NCBI GenBank assembly: GCA_040079795.1
Contig: JBEBJQ010000009.1
Location: forward strand, 1-64,000
Reading direction: 5' to 3'
Origin: SXIZ01 sp040079795
GTDB taxonomy: Bacteria; Pseudomonadota; Gammaproteobacteria; Methylococcales; Methylomonadaceae
DNA: 64,000 nt
Shown here: one piece after another, positions 25,171 through 34,643 of the stretch
Layout: each line of letters begins with the position of its first letter
Position numbering within the stretch: position 1 is the first letter of the stretch
Program-made: the position numbers and the translations under genes
Notes under the pieces: generated by a model
Told to the model about the DNA's origin: nothing
The model's database searches: none
The model's input: the letters and a program-made list of their open reading frames with translations, nothing else

Positions 25171-26991
25171 TCACTGCCCACGCAAAAAGAATTTATCCAA
25201 CTCTTTTTTGGATAAGGCTATCCAGGTGGGCCGACCATGATTGCATTGCCCACCACGTTCGGTTTTTTCCAAATCACGCAGGAGCACATTCATTTCGGGA
25301 ATAGTTAAGCGCCGTTGTGCCCGCACAGAGCCATGACAAGCAACACTCGCCAGTACGGCATTGGTTTTTTCTTGGATACGCTGACTCATGCCTTGTTCCA
25401 AAATATCGGACAACACATCGCGCAGTAAACCTTCCATATCCCCCTGACCAAATATCGCGGGTGCGGCACGCAACACCACGGTCTCAGGACTGGTTCTGGA
25501 TAAGTCAAATCCTAACTTTAAGAAAAAGTCATATTCTTGCTCCGCTAAATCCGCTTCGGTTGAACTGACCATAATTTTAATAGGCAACAATAACGGCTGG
25601 CTGGCAATAGCACCTTGTTGATAAAGCGCTTTAAGGCGTTCATAAGTGACACGCTCGTGCGCAGCGTGCGCATCTACCAGGATAATGCCTTCCGGAGTTT
25701 CCGAGAGGATGTAAATATTATGCAAATGTGCAACCGCATAGCCTAACGGCGGTGTTGCTTGTGGTTGCTGCCTAGGCAACGGTTGCGATACGTGATAGAG
25801 TTTTGTATATGCCTCAATCTGTTCCTCCACCCTTAAAGGCAACGCGCTTTGTTGTGGGCTGGATTGATAAGCACGCGATGAATATCCAGAGGACGTTGGC
25901 GATGCTGGATAAGTTGCTTTAGCCGTTGCGGGTGCCGGCATAGGATCGTAAAAAGCGCTCACGGTTGCCGAAGTTTTCACTTGTTCAGTCGGTCTAACGC
26001 TGGCTAAACTACGGTGCAGCGCAGTAAATAGAAAATCATGCACTAACCGCCCTTCACGGAACCGCACCTCCAGTTTGGCAGGGTGCGCGTTAACATCCAC
26101 CAAGGCCGGATCAAGGGTTAAGTAAAGCACAAACACCGGATGCCGGCCATGGTACAAAACATCCTGATAGGCTTGTTTAATAGCATGGGCGACCAATTTA
26201 TCTTTGATCAAACGACCATTCACATAAAAAAACTGCATATCCTGCTGGCTACGGGAGAAAGTTGGCAATCCCACCCAGCCGGTCAGTTGCAAACCGGAAG
26301 CCTCAAAATCAACGGCAATGGCATTTTCAAGAAACGCGGAACCACAAACACTGGCTACCCGTTGTGCCTGATCTACATCACTGGATGCCGGACGACACGC
26401 AAACACTTCCCGTTGATTATGTTGCAGGATAAACCCAATATCAAAACGGCTCAGCGCCATGCGTTTGATTAAGGTTTCGATATGCGCAAATTCGGTTTTT
26501 TCGGCTTTTAAGAATTTACGGCGCGCGGGGGTGTTATAAAACAAATCCCGCACATCCACAGTAGTACCTAATGGATGCGGGTCAGGCTGTGGATCAAAGT
26601 CCTGTTCCCGTCCGTCAGCGCTGACCCGCCAGGCACAATCAGCATCGGCAACCCGTGAGATTAAGGTTAGCCGCGCCACAGAGCTGATACTGGGCAAGGC
26701 TTCGCCCCTAAAACCCATACTCATGACTTGTTCCAAATCCTGCAAGGTGGCGATTTTACTGGTAGCGTGCCGGGAAAGAGCCAAGGGTAAGTCTTCTTTT
26801 TCAATTCCACAGCCATTATCACGAATTTTGATCAGTTGCGTACCGCCCTGCTCAATCTCGATTAAAATCTGGCTGGCACCAGCGTCAAAGCAATTTTCCA
26901 CCAATTCTTTGACCACCGACGCAGGGCGTTCGACAACTTCACCAGCCGCAATCTGATTAACCAACTGAATAGGAAGGGCATGAATACGCAT
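25171..26991 (-). CDS. mutL: DNA mismatch repair protein MutL
   Basis: 606-aa MutL. The N-terminal GHKL ATPase (about 1-330) has the motifs ELVENCFDAGAS, RDNGCGIE and GFRGEALPSISSV. A Pro/Ser-rich linker (about 345-410) leads to the C-terminal dimerisation domain. That domain carries DAHAAHERVTYE (residues 440-451), which fits the DQHA(X)2E(X)4E endonuclease motif except Ala for Gln. It also has ACHGSVRAQ and CNHGRPT, the other endonuclease-type motifs. So this MutL probably nicks DNA itself, unlike the E. coli protein that needs MutH. Stands alone next to the IS relic. Confidence 0.97.
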   Translation of the reverse strand: MRIHALPIQLVNQIAAGEVVERPASVVKELVENCFDAGASQILIEIEQGGTQLIKIRDNGCGIEKEDLPLALSRHATSKIATLQDLEQVMSMGFRGEALPSISSVARLTLISRVADADCAWRVSADGREQDFDPQPDPHPLGTTVDVRDLFYNTPARRKFLKAEKTEFAHIETLIKRMALSRFDIGFILQHNQREVFACRPASSDVDQAQRVASVCGSAFLENAIAVDFEASGLQLTGWVGLPTFSRSQQDMQFFYVNGRLIKDKLVAHAIKQAYQDVLYHGRHPVFVLYLTLDPALVDVNAHPAKLEVRFREGRLVHDFLFTALHRSLASVRPTEQVKTSATVSAFYDPMPAPATAKATYPASPTSSGYSSRAYQSSPQQSALPLRVEEQIEAYTKLYHVSQPLPRQQPQATPPLGYAVAHLHNIYILSETPEGIILVDAHAAHERVTYERLKALYQQGAIASQPLLLPIKIMVSSTEADLAEQEYDFFLKLGFDLSRTSPETVVLRAAPAIFGQGDMEGLLRDVLSDILEQGMSQRIQEKTNAVLASVACHGSVRAQRRLTIPEMNVLLRDLEKTERGGQCNHGRPTWIALSKKELDKFFLRGQ

Positions 26992-27217
26992 GATAAGCCT
27001 GTTACAAAATTCAATATCTTAACGTAAAAACGCTACCGCCGCTTAGCTTTACCGTTGCGCACTCTGCGACAATTCTGATTCTTTTGACCCAACTATCAGC
27101 CTTTCCAGAACCTTACCTTATTAAGGATTACAGCGGGTTTCAGGCTGCATATTTACAAGCAAAGTCTGCTAATCTGTAATATCATAATCGTCTTTGATTA
27201 CCTAACGAGAAGCAATC

Positions 27218-27655
27218 ATGCGCCGTTTATTCCTATACTGCCTCATTAGCTTGCCGATTTTGGTTAACGCTGAAACCAGCGAGAATGCAACTATTCCCCC
27301 CCCGCCTGAATTATCATCTCCGGGTAAAGCAGAAGTACCGCCAGCTACAAAAAATAGCGGAGCAACTGATAATGCGTCCATTCCCCTGAGCGATACGCCA
27401 GAGCCACCGGATTTACCTATGCCCGTGCAAAGTGGTGAAAATCTGGAACCTGACATTACCATTATCCGTCGTGGCCAAGAGACCATTCAGGAGTTCCGTA
27501 ACAATGGCGTGGTATATCTGGTAAAAGTCATTCCAGATCTCGGCCCTGCCTATTATTTAATTGATAGCGACGGCGACGGCAAGCTGGATGTGCAAAGAAG
27601 CGACCTGGACAAAGGAACCAAAGTCAACATGTGGAAACTGTTTGAGTGGAAATAG
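27218..27655 (+). CDS. DUF2782 family exported protein
   Basis: 145-aa protein with a signal peptide (about 1-18, ends LVNA), a low-complexity Pro/Ser/Glu region (about 25-80) and a conserved C-terminal DUF2782 domain (EPDITIIRRGQETIQEFRNN, PAYYLIDSDGDGKLDVQR, MWKLFEW). The DxDGDGKLD segment looks like a calcium-binding loop. Function unknown in the family, which is confined to gammaproteobacteria. Confidence 0.85.
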   Translation: MRRLFLYCLISLPILVNAETSENATIPPPPELSSPGKAEVPPATKNSGATDNASIPLSDTPEPPDLPMPVQSGENLEPDITIIRRGQETIQEFRNNGVVYLVKVIPDLGPAYYLIDSDGDGKLDVQRSDLDKGTKVNMWKLFEWK

Positions 27656-27813
27656 GGGCTACTTGTAAGCCATCTGCTTCCCAAGCTCCAAATTCTCATT
27701 ACCAACTGCTTACTTAGACTCTCTAACGTTAATAACAAATCTGGAACTAAATCGGCAATCAACGTTAAAATAGCGGTTTAATTACCAACCGCCTTAAATC
27801 GAACGGATTTTTA

Positions 27814-28722
27814 ATGACCGATTATAAATTGACCCACCTTAAACAGCTGGAAGCAGAGAGCATCCACATTATCCGCGAAGTAGCGGCTGAATTTGAACGC
27901 CCCGTCATGCTTTATTCAATTGGTAAAGATTCAGCGGTGATGCTGCATTTGACCATGAAAGCCTTTTATCCGGGCAAGCCCCCTTTCCCGTTATTACACG
28001 TAGATACCACCTGGAAATTTAAAGAAATGATCACTTTTCGTGATCAACTCACCGAAGACCTCGGCTTGGATTTATTGGTTTACAAAAATCAGGACGGCAT
28101 AGACCAAGGCATCGGGCCATTTACCCACGGCAGTAAAAAACACACCGATGTGATGAAAACCGATGGCTTAAAGCAAGCACTCAACAAATATCAATTTGAT
28201 GCGGCTTTCGGCGGCGCAAGACGCGATGAGGAAAAGTCGCGTGCCAAAGAACGGGTTTATTCTTTCCGTGATAAAAACCACCGCTGGGATCCTAAAAACC
28301 AACGCCCTGAACTCTGGAATATTTATAACGGCCAGATTGATAAAGGCGAAAGCATACGGGTCTTTCCCCTCTCAAACTGGACTGAACTGGATATTTGGCA
28401 ATACATTCATCTGGAAAATATCCCGATTGTGCCGCTTTATTTCGCTAAAGAGCGACCAGTGGTCAACCGCGATGGCATGCTGATCATGGTTGATGACGAA
28501 CGGATGCCAATTGGCGCAGATGAAAAAGTCGAAATGAAAATGATACGTTTCCGCACCTTAGGCTGCTACCCCTTAACCGGCGCAGTTGAATCAACAGCCA
28601 CCACGCTGCCGGAAATCATTCAGGAAATGCTCTTAACAACCACTTCTGAGCGCCAAGGCCGATTGATTGATCACGACCAGGCAGGTTCAATGGAACAGAA
28701 AAAACGTGAAGGGTATTTCTAG
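27814..28722 (+). CDS. cysD: sulfate adenylyltransferase subunit 2
   Basis: 302-aa CysD, the catalytic PP-loop subunit of ATP sulfurylase that makes APS from sulfate and ATP in assimilation. PP-loop SIGKDSAVMLHL (about 36-47). Other conserved features are DTTWKFKEM, FGGARRDEEKSRAKER and the C-terminal LGCYPLTGAVESTATTLPEI. Length equals E. coli CysD (302 aa). Its partner cysN follows, but a 543-bp Excalibur gene lies between them. Confidence 0.97.
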   Translation: MTDYKLTHLKQLEAESIHIIREVAAEFERPVMLYSIGKDSAVMLHLTMKAFYPGKPPFPLLHVDTTWKFKEMITFRDQLTEDLGLDLLVYKNQDGIDQGIGPFTHGSKKHTDVMKTDGLKQALNKYQFDAAFGGARRDEEKSRAKERVYSFRDKNHRWDPKNQRPELWNIYNGQIDKGESIRVFPLSNWTELDIWQYIHLENIPIVPLYFAKERPVVNRDGMLIMVDDERMPIGADEKVEMKMIRFRTLGCYPLTGAVESTATTLPEIIQEMLLTTTSERQGRLIDHDQAGSMEQKKREGYF

Positions 28723-28743
28723 TAAATTTAGGCAAATACTTTA

Positions 28744-29286
28744 ATGTTGCTGTTGATATTAAAAAGTCTTATTTTGACTTTAATGTTAATTTATTCCATG
28801 AATAGTTACGCTAAAATCTATAAATGTATTGATGACTATGGTCATATCAACTATACCGATAAAATCTGCACCATTACAGATAAACCTAATATTATCAATA
28901 AGGCAGAACCAGCTCCTGTTTTAGCTAAGCCGATTTTGAAAAATTTGCCAAATCAAAAAAATGTATCTATGCCTCAAACATATCTTAATCCTTCTTCAGA
29001 GCTATCATCTCCACCACAATCACCAAAAAATACATCTTTCCTTTCATGGCTCTTCGAATATGTAAGTAATTTTTTTAAGCGATCCCCTGATAACAATGCA
29101 AATAGAGTTAAAACAGTCGACACTGATGTTTCTAAAAATCAACCAACCTATCAGTGTGATGGTCGCACCAAATGCTCTCAAATGACTTCTTGTGAAGAGG
29201 CGACTTTTTTCATCAATAATTGTCCAGACACCAAAATGGATGGCAACAACGACGGCATTCCCTGCGAAAAACAGTGGTGTCGATAA
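28744..29286 (+). CDS. DUF4124/Excalibur-domain exported protein inserted between cysD and cysN
   Basis: 180-aa exported protein. N-terminal hydrophobic signal (about 1-23), then a DUF4124 motif (KIYKCIDDYGHINYTDKIC), a Ser/Pro/Asn-rich linker (about 60-130) and a C-terminal Excalibur-type calcium-binding domain. The Excalibur part has four Cys and the calcium loop DGNNDGIPCE. Codon use is more AT-rich than the flanking cys genes, suggesting separate ancestry. It starts 21 bp after cysD and ends 31 bp before cysN, so it is probably co-transcribed with them. Role unknown. Confidence 0.82.
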   Translation: MLLLILKSLILTLMLIYSMNSYAKIYKCIDDYGHINYTDKICTITDKPNIINKAEPAPVLAKPILKNLPNQKNVSMPQTYLNPSSELSSPPQSPKNTSFLSWLFEYVSNFFKRSPDNNANRVKTVDTDVSKNQPTYQCDGRTKCSQMTSCEEATFFINNCPDTKMDGNNDGIPCEKQWCR

Positions 29287-29317
29287 ATTTTTTACCTTTT
29301 ACCCTGAACCTAACACC

Positions 29318-30940
29318 ATGTCCCACCAATCCGACTTAATCAGTACCGATATTAATGCTTATTTAGCGCAACATGAGCGCAAAGAACTGCTGCGTTTTTT
29401 AACCTGCGGCAATGTCGATGACGGCAAAAGCACCCTTATCGGGCGTTTGTTACACGACTCCAAAATGATCTACGAAGACCAGCTCGCTGCCGTGCAGGCT
29501 GATAGCGTCAAATCCGGGACTGCCGGCGCCGGCAAGATCGATTTGGCTTTATTGGTTGATGGCCTGCAAGCTGAGCGGGAACAGGGCATTACCATAGATG
29601 TCGCCTACCGTTATTTTTCCACCTCTACCCGTAAATTCATTATTGCCGATACCCCAGGACACGAACAATACACCCGCAATATGGCGACCGGCGCCTCCAG
29701 TTGCGATTTAGCGGTTATTCTGATTGACGCCCGTTACGGTGTACAAACCCAAACTAAACGCCACAGCTTTATCGCCTCATTATTGGGCATTAAACATATC
29801 GTGGTTGCCATTAATAAAATGGATTTAGTTAGCTATAGCGAGACAACTTTTAAACAAATACAAAGTGATTATTTACAATTTGTTAAAAGCCTGGATTTAC
29901 ACGACATCCGCTTTATTCCCTTGTCAGCTTTGGATGGCGATAATGTGGTCAATCCCAGTGAAAATATGCATTGGTATAAGAGCGAAACCTTAATGGAACT
30001 CTTAAACAGCATTGAAATTGCCAGCGACCGCAACTTTACAGATGCCCGCTTTCCGGTGCAATACGTTAACCGCCCTAACTTGGATTTTCGGGGCTTTTGC
30101 GGCACTGTGGCGTCGGGTGTTTTTCAACAAGGCGACACCATCACCGCCCTACCCTCCGGTAAAAGCAGTCGAATAAAATCTATTGTGACTTATGACGGCA
30201 ATCTTGAAAAAGCTTTTGCGCCAATGGCGGTAACCTTGGTTTTAGAGGATGAAATTGACATCAGCCGCGGCGACACACTGATCGGCGTGCAAGCAACGCC
30301 CCCCAGCATTGCAGATAAGTTTAAGGCTACCATCGTCTGGATGACAGAACAAGCAATGGCACCAGGTCGGCAATATACGCTTAAACTGGCAACCCGCAGC
30401 GTTTCAGGCTCAATCTCCAACATCCATCACCGGATTGATGTCAATACCCTGGAGCATCATGATGCCAACGAGTTAAAATTGAATGAAATCGGTTCCTGCA
30501 CGGTATCCGTGAACGCGCCAGTGGTCTTTGATTCCTACCGTTTAAGCAAAGGCACCGGGTCGTTTATCATTATCGACCGCTTAACCAACGTCACCGTAGG
30601 CGCCGGTATGATTACCGGTCATTCCGACAGCCTTAACCTCTCTGCCGTCACCACAGAGGAACGTGCTGCGCGCTTCAGACAAACGCCTACAGCAATCAGC
30701 CTGAGTGGCACTAATGCGATTAACTATGCCTATTTATTGGAGCGAAGGTTGTTTGATAACGGTCATGCAGCAACCGTATTGGAAACACAGATCGAAGCCA
30801 ATATGCTACAAGCCATCAAAAGTGCAGGCTTAATCTGCTTATGCGTGAGCACTCCTTTAGCGGATATTCAGTTTGACAGTTCAGCAGTATCGTTGGACGA
30901 TATTTATGCGACTTTAAAAACTCAAAACATTATTCATTAA
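29318..30940 (+). CDS. cysN: sulfate adenylyltransferase subunit 1 with vestigial APS-kinase tail
   Basis: 540-aa CysN, the GTPase subunit of ATP sulfurylase. ATG 29318 (MSHQSD) is used; a longer upstream frame overlaps the previous gene. G1 GNVDDGKST (31-39), G3 DTPGHEQ and G4 NKMD are intact, followed by EF-Tu-like barrels. Residues 456-540 extend past a normal CysN and align by eye with the APS kinase (CysC) domain of CysNC fusions. LERRLFDNGHAATVLE matches the region after the P-loop, but the P-loop itself is lost (LSGTNAINYA where GLSGSGKST is expected). The kinase domain is therefore non-functional. No cysC is in the window. Confidence 0.95.
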   Translation: MSHQSDLISTDINAYLAQHERKELLRFLTCGNVDDGKSTLIGRLLHDSKMIYEDQLAAVQADSVKSGTAGAGKIDLALLVDGLQAEREQGITIDVAYRYFSTSTRKFIIADTPGHEQYTRNMATGASSCDLAVILIDARYGVQTQTKRHSFIASLLGIKHIVVAINKMDLVSYSETTFKQIQSDYLQFVKSLDLHDIRFIPLSALDGDNVVNPSENMHWYKSETLMELLNSIEIASDRNFTDARFPVQYVNRPNLDFRGFCGTVASGVFQQGDTITALPSGKSSRIKSIVTYDGNLEKAFAPMAVTLVLEDEIDISRGDTLIGVQATPPSIADKFKATIVWMTEQAMAPGRQYTLKLATRSVSGSISNIHHRIDVNTLEHHDANELKLNEIGSCTVSVNAPVVFDSYRLSKGTGSFIIIDRLTNVTVGAGMITGHSDSLNLSAVTTEERAARFRQTPTAISLSGTNAINYAYLLERRLFDNGHAATVLETQIEANMLQAIKSAGLICLCVSTPLADIQFDSSAVSLDDIYATLKTQNIIH

Positions 30941-30959
30941 ATCTCTGGTTTCGCTAAGT

Positions 30960-30987
30960 GCAGAGACGCAATATCTTGCGTCTCTGC
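30960..30987. terminator. palindrome between convergent cysN and MFS genes (GAGACGC family)
   Basis: Perfect 12-bp stem GCAGAGACGCAA / TTGCGTCTCTGC with a 4-base loop (TATC), between the stops of cysN (30940) and the transporter (30996). A moderately T-rich stretch follows. It is the best-preserved copy of the palindrome also found at 1237-1261. Confidence 0.75.
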
Positions 30988-30995
30988 TTCCTTAA

Positions 30996-32633
30996 TTAAA
31001 AAACTCGCCCCACACTTAATATAGTTTTATAAATACCCCAGCCCAAGGGTATTAAAACCAACAACCATGCGAATAATACTTTTACCAAACTGTCCGCTTT
31101 TAAAGTATTTACCTTTGCAAAACGAACAGCATCACTTCTCTTTTCATGTGCCAAACGTTTTTCATCAGCCAGCTCGGCATCAGTCATAAACCATTTATCG
31201 GCTACTGGACGGATCAAGAGATTACAAAGCAGACCGAGCATCAACATGCCTGCCAGGATGAGCATGGTTTGGTTGTATACCTGTTCCCGCGGCAGACCTA
31301 ACTGTAACTGATACTCACGCATGTAATTGACAATTACCGGCCCTAAAATGCCCGCCGTCGCCCATGCGGTGAGCAATCGCCCATGTATCGCGCCCACCAT
31401 TTGGGTACCGAACAAATCCGCCAAATACGCAGGAACAGTTGAAAAGCCGCCACCGTACATGCTTAAAATGATACAAAAGGCCGCGACAAATAATAATTTG
31501 TTACCCGCCATGGCGCTGCCGGGTACACTGATATACATTAACGCCCCCAACACAAAAAACACATAATAAGTGCTTTTACGTCCCAATTTATCTGACATAC
31601 TGGCCCAAAAAAAACGCCCGCCGATATTGAACAAACTCAACAGTGCCGTAAAACCTGCTGCCACACTGGCAACCGCCGCCAACTCGGTTTTATCCAATTC
31701 CGCATAAGTTTTACTAAGACCGATTAATTGCCCGCCGAAAACTTCTTGCAACATCGGTGAAGACATCCCAATCACCCCGATTCCGGCACTGACATTCATA
31801 CACAACACGCCCCACAACAACCAAAATTGTTTTATTCGAAACACCTGTTTGACATGCACATGCCGTTGCGTAATCATTTTATTCTGCTGTTCTGCCAAAG
31901 GTGGTATCCAACCTGCTGGTATCCAGCCTGTTTGAGGCACGCGGTAACTCAATGCACCAGTCAGCATAAACACAAAGTAAACGCCCGCCAAAACCATAAA
32001 GGTTTGCATCACACCTACATTCGTAGCAGTCGCAAAATATTTCATCAATTCTGCTGCCAGCGGAGATCCGATCATCGCACCACCACCAAACCCCATAATG
32101 GCCATACCCGTCGCCATACCGCGCCGATCTGGAAACCATTTAATCAGTGTTGAAACCGGTGATATATAGCCAAGCCCTAAACCAATGCCCCCTATAACCC
32201 CTGAGCCTAACAGCATCATCCAGAATTGGTGGCAATAAATCCCTAATGCTGAAAACAACATGCCGCCACACCAACACAACGCGCTCACCACGCCAGCTTT
32301 GCGTGGGCCGACCTGATCCAGCCAGCCGCCCCAAATGGCAGCAGATGATCCCAGAAACACAAAAAAAAGCGTATACATCCACCCTAAAGTGGATATTCGC
32401 CAATCACAGTCGGTTACCACTAATTCTTTGAAAAAACTGATGTCAGGCCCGCAGCTAATACTGGAGCTGATACCTATGGCTTTGGATAAGGGTAACCAAA
32501 ACACCGAAAATCCATAAGCCATACCGATACATAAATGAATCGCCAAAGCGGCTGGCGGAACCAGCCAACGGTTAAAATTGGGTTCGGCGATAGTCCGCTC
32601 TTTATCTAAAAAACCGGGTGTTTTGGAAGCCAT
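30996..32633 (-). CDS. MFS transporter of the oxalate/formate antiporter (OFA) family
   Basis: 545-aa major facilitator protein with about 12 membrane helices. N-terminal LAIHLCIGMAYGFSVFWLPL and the GLGLGYISPVSTLIKWFPDR loop after helix 4/5 are typical of the OFA family, whose founder exchanges oxalate for formate. A large loop with two Cys (ISCGPDISFFKELVVTDC) lies between helices 1 and 2. The hydrophilic C-terminal region before a final helix makes it longer than usual (about 420). In a methylotroph an organic-acid or formate substrate is plausible but not shown. Confidence 0.88.
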   Translation of the reverse strand: MASKTPGFLDKERTIAEPNFNRWLVPPAALAIHLCIGMAYGFSVFWLPLSKAIGISSSISCGPDISFFKELVVTDCDWRISTLGWMYTLFFVFLGSSAAIWGGWLDQVGPRKAGVVSALCWCGGMLFSALGIYCHQFWMMLLGSGVIGGIGLGLGYISPVSTLIKWFPDRRGMATGMAIMGFGGGAMIGSPLAAELMKYFATATNVGVMQTFMVLAGVYFVFMLTGALSYRVPQTGWIPAGWIPPLAEQQNKMITQRHVHVKQVFRIKQFWLLWGVLCMNVSAGIGVIGMSSPMLQEVFGGQLIGLSKTYAELDKTELAAVASVAAGFTALLSLFNIGGRFFWASMSDKLGRKSTYYVFFVLGALMYISVPGSAMAGNKLLFVAAFCIILSMYGGGFSTVPAYLADLFGTQMVGAIHGRLLTAWATAGILGPVIVNYMREYQLQLGLPREQVYNQTMLILAGMLMLGLLCNLLIRPVADKWFMTDAELADEKRLAHEKRSDAVRFAKVNTLKADSLVKVLFAWLLVLIPLGWGIYKTILSVGRVF

Positions 32634-32678
32634 AAAATCGTATTATTAGGTCAAAAAAGTAATATTGTAACTTGCATG

Positions 32679-33161
32679 CTAATCCCTAAAATTCTCAAAC
32701 TGCAAAGGCATTTCTAATTTTTCTTCCCGAAGCATTTTAATCACCTCTTGCAAATCGTCGCGGTTTTTGCCCGTTACACGCACTTGATCCCCCTGAATCG
32801 CAGCCTGCACTTTTAGCTTTTTATCCTTAATTAATTTAACAATTTTTTTGGCAAACGCCGAATCCAGGCCTTGTTTCATGGTAATTTCCTGACGCATGCC
32901 CTTACCACTAGGCTTAGCATCGCCAGTTTCCATGCAGGCGATGTCAATGCCGCGCTTGCTAAGCTTTGTACAGACCACGCTGAACATTTGCTGCAACTGG
33001 AAAGCAGATTCAGAAATCATGATCACTTTATCGTCATTCAATTCAAAACGGGAGTCAGTGCCTTTAAAATCAAAACGTGTCGCCACTTCTTTATTGGCCT
33101 GATCAATGGCGTTTTTTAATTCGTGTTTATCAAATTCGGAAATAATGTCAAAGGTAGGCAT
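32679..33161 (-). CDS. yajQ: YajQ-family nucleotide-binding protein
   Basis: 160-aa YajQ protein with two ferredoxin-like domains: MPTFDIISEFDKHELKNAID at the start, TRFDFKGTDSRFEL, and the C-terminal KVQAAIQGDQVRVTGKNRDD and MPLQFENFRD. Full family length. Members bind cyclic di-GMP or nucleic acids in various bacteria. It stands between the transporter and cca on the same strand. Confidence 0.95.
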   Translation of the reverse strand: MPTFDIISEFDKHELKNAIDQANKEVATRFDFKGTDSRFELNDDKVIMISESAFQLQQMFSVVCTKLSKRGIDIACMETGDAKPSGKGMRQEITMKQGLDSAFAKKIVKLIKDKKLKVQAAIQGDQVRVTGKNRDDLQEVIKMLREEKLEMPLQFENFRD

Positions 33162-33198
33162 ACGGGTACATTCTGGGTTAGTAAAAAAAGAAAGTAGG

Positions 33199-34431
33199 TT
33201 AAACCACTTTATTGGCGTTAATCACCTCGGCAACCGCTTGTATGCGCAAACGCCGGATGGCTTCGCCGATTTGTGCGCCTTGCAGCCCACTATTGAAAAC
33301 AGCCGAGGTATCGACCGCAGCGGCCGCAGTTGCAGCACGCTTAATAAATTCGGCTTGCGGATACGGGTTATTTTCTAAACCGGTACGGCCTTTGGCATCA
33401 GCCTCACACGCGGCTAAAAACGCTGATAAATTGGAAGTAGCCTTAAAAGCACTAAGGCTGGTCAGTAAATCAGTTAAGGTGCTGGCCTTTAATTCAGCAA
33501 CCCGATGGCTGTGGGTATGATATTGCATAACCAGTTGCGCCAGGGCTTTAAACGCATTGGGTACCCGCAAGCGCTCACAAAAAGTAGCCAACAACGGTAG
33601 GCCTTTAGTTTCATGTCCATGATGATGTGGCAAAGTGGCTTTGGGAGATAACGCCTTCCCTAAATCATGGACGAGGGCGGCAAAGCGAACTTCCGGCAAC
33701 GGTGATAAGCGCGCTGCTTGGTCTAATGACAATAAGGTATGAATGCCAGTATCAATTTCCGGGTGGTATTGTGGCGGTTGCGGCACACCAAATAACGCAT
33801 CAATTTCAGGGAATATAACGGCTAATGCGCCACATGCTTTCAACGTCTGAAAAAATGCGCTAGGGGTTGCTTCATTAAGCGCTTTATAGAGTTCCGCCCA
33901 AACCCGCTCCGGTACCAGATGATTAACCTCGCCTGCTGCAACCATCTGCTGCATAAGCGTTAAGGTGTCAGATGCAAGTACAAAATTCAGGTTGGCGTAA
34001 CGTGCCGAAAAACGGGCGATGCGTAAGATCCTGACTGGATCTTCTGCAAACGCGGGGGAAACATGCCGCAAAATCCGTTGTTGTAAATCCTGTTGACCTT
34101 TGTAAGGATCTATGACGATACCATCGGGCGTCATCGCCATAGCATTAATGGTAAGGTCGCGGCGGATTAAATCTTCCTCCAAAGTCACATCCGGCGCAGC
34201 ATGCACTACAAAACCTTTATAGCCAGGTGCGGTTTTGCGCTCGGTGCGAGCCAGGGCATACTCTTCATGGCTTTTTGGATGTAAAAACACCGGAAAATCT
34301 TTGCCGACCGGGCGAAAACCCATACGCTGCATGGATTCAGGGGTTTCGCCAATTACTACCCAATCCTTTTCGGTTACCGGACGATTAAGGAGTTGGTCAC
34401 GTACCGCCCCACCCACTAAAAATGCTTGCAT
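33199..34431 (-). CDS. cca: multifunctional CCA-adding tRNA nucleotidyltransferase
   Basis: 410-aa enzyme that builds or repairs the CCA end of tRNAs. The nucleotidyltransferase head begins MQAFLVGGAVRDQLLNRPVT followed by EKDWVV (DxD-type site). RRDLTINAMA and EDPVRILRIARFSARY mark the neck. The C-terminal part has an HD phosphohydrolase domain (FAALVHDLGKALSPK and HHHGHETKG), as in the E. coli enzyme with phosphatase and phosphodiesterase activities. Length near E. coli (412). Confidence 0.97.
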   Translation of the reverse strand: MQAFLVGGAVRDQLLNRPVTEKDWVVIGETPESMQRMGFRPVGKDFPVFLHPKSHEEYALARTERKTAPGYKGFVVHAAPDVTLEEDLIRRDLTINAMAMTPDGIVIDPYKGQQDLQQRILRHVSPAFAEDPVRILRIARFSARYANLNFVLASDTLTLMQQMVAAGEVNHLVPERVWAELYKALNEATPSAFFQTLKACGALAVIFPEIDALFGVPQPPQYHPEIDTGIHTLLSLDQAARLSPLPEVRFAALVHDLGKALSPKATLPHHHGHETKGLPLLATFCERLRVPNAFKALAQLVMQYHTHSHRVAELKASTLTDLLTSLSAFKATSNLSAFLAACEADAKGRTGLENNPYPQAEFIKRAATAAAAVDTSAVFNSGLQGAQIGEAIRRLRIQAVAEVINANKVV

Positions 34432-34643
34432 AATCCTAAAATATCTATTAAATATCAGGGCAGTATAACATATACTGCCGTTTTCGGCTTATCTGGATAG
34501 TGCGTCATTTATAGATTAAGGACTTCAGACTCTCGTTGATGCTTAACTTGGAGGGATTTTGAATGGCACCGTGCTTAAAAAGCAAACTTGAGTGGCATCG
34601 AGACAGATTAAAAAATCAGGAAGGTTCGTAATTTACTTGCAAG

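Noticed and set aside
29192..29317. N-terminal extension of CysN
   Set aside because: It overlaps the Excalibur gene and adds no conserved sequence; ATG 29318 gives the normal CysN start.
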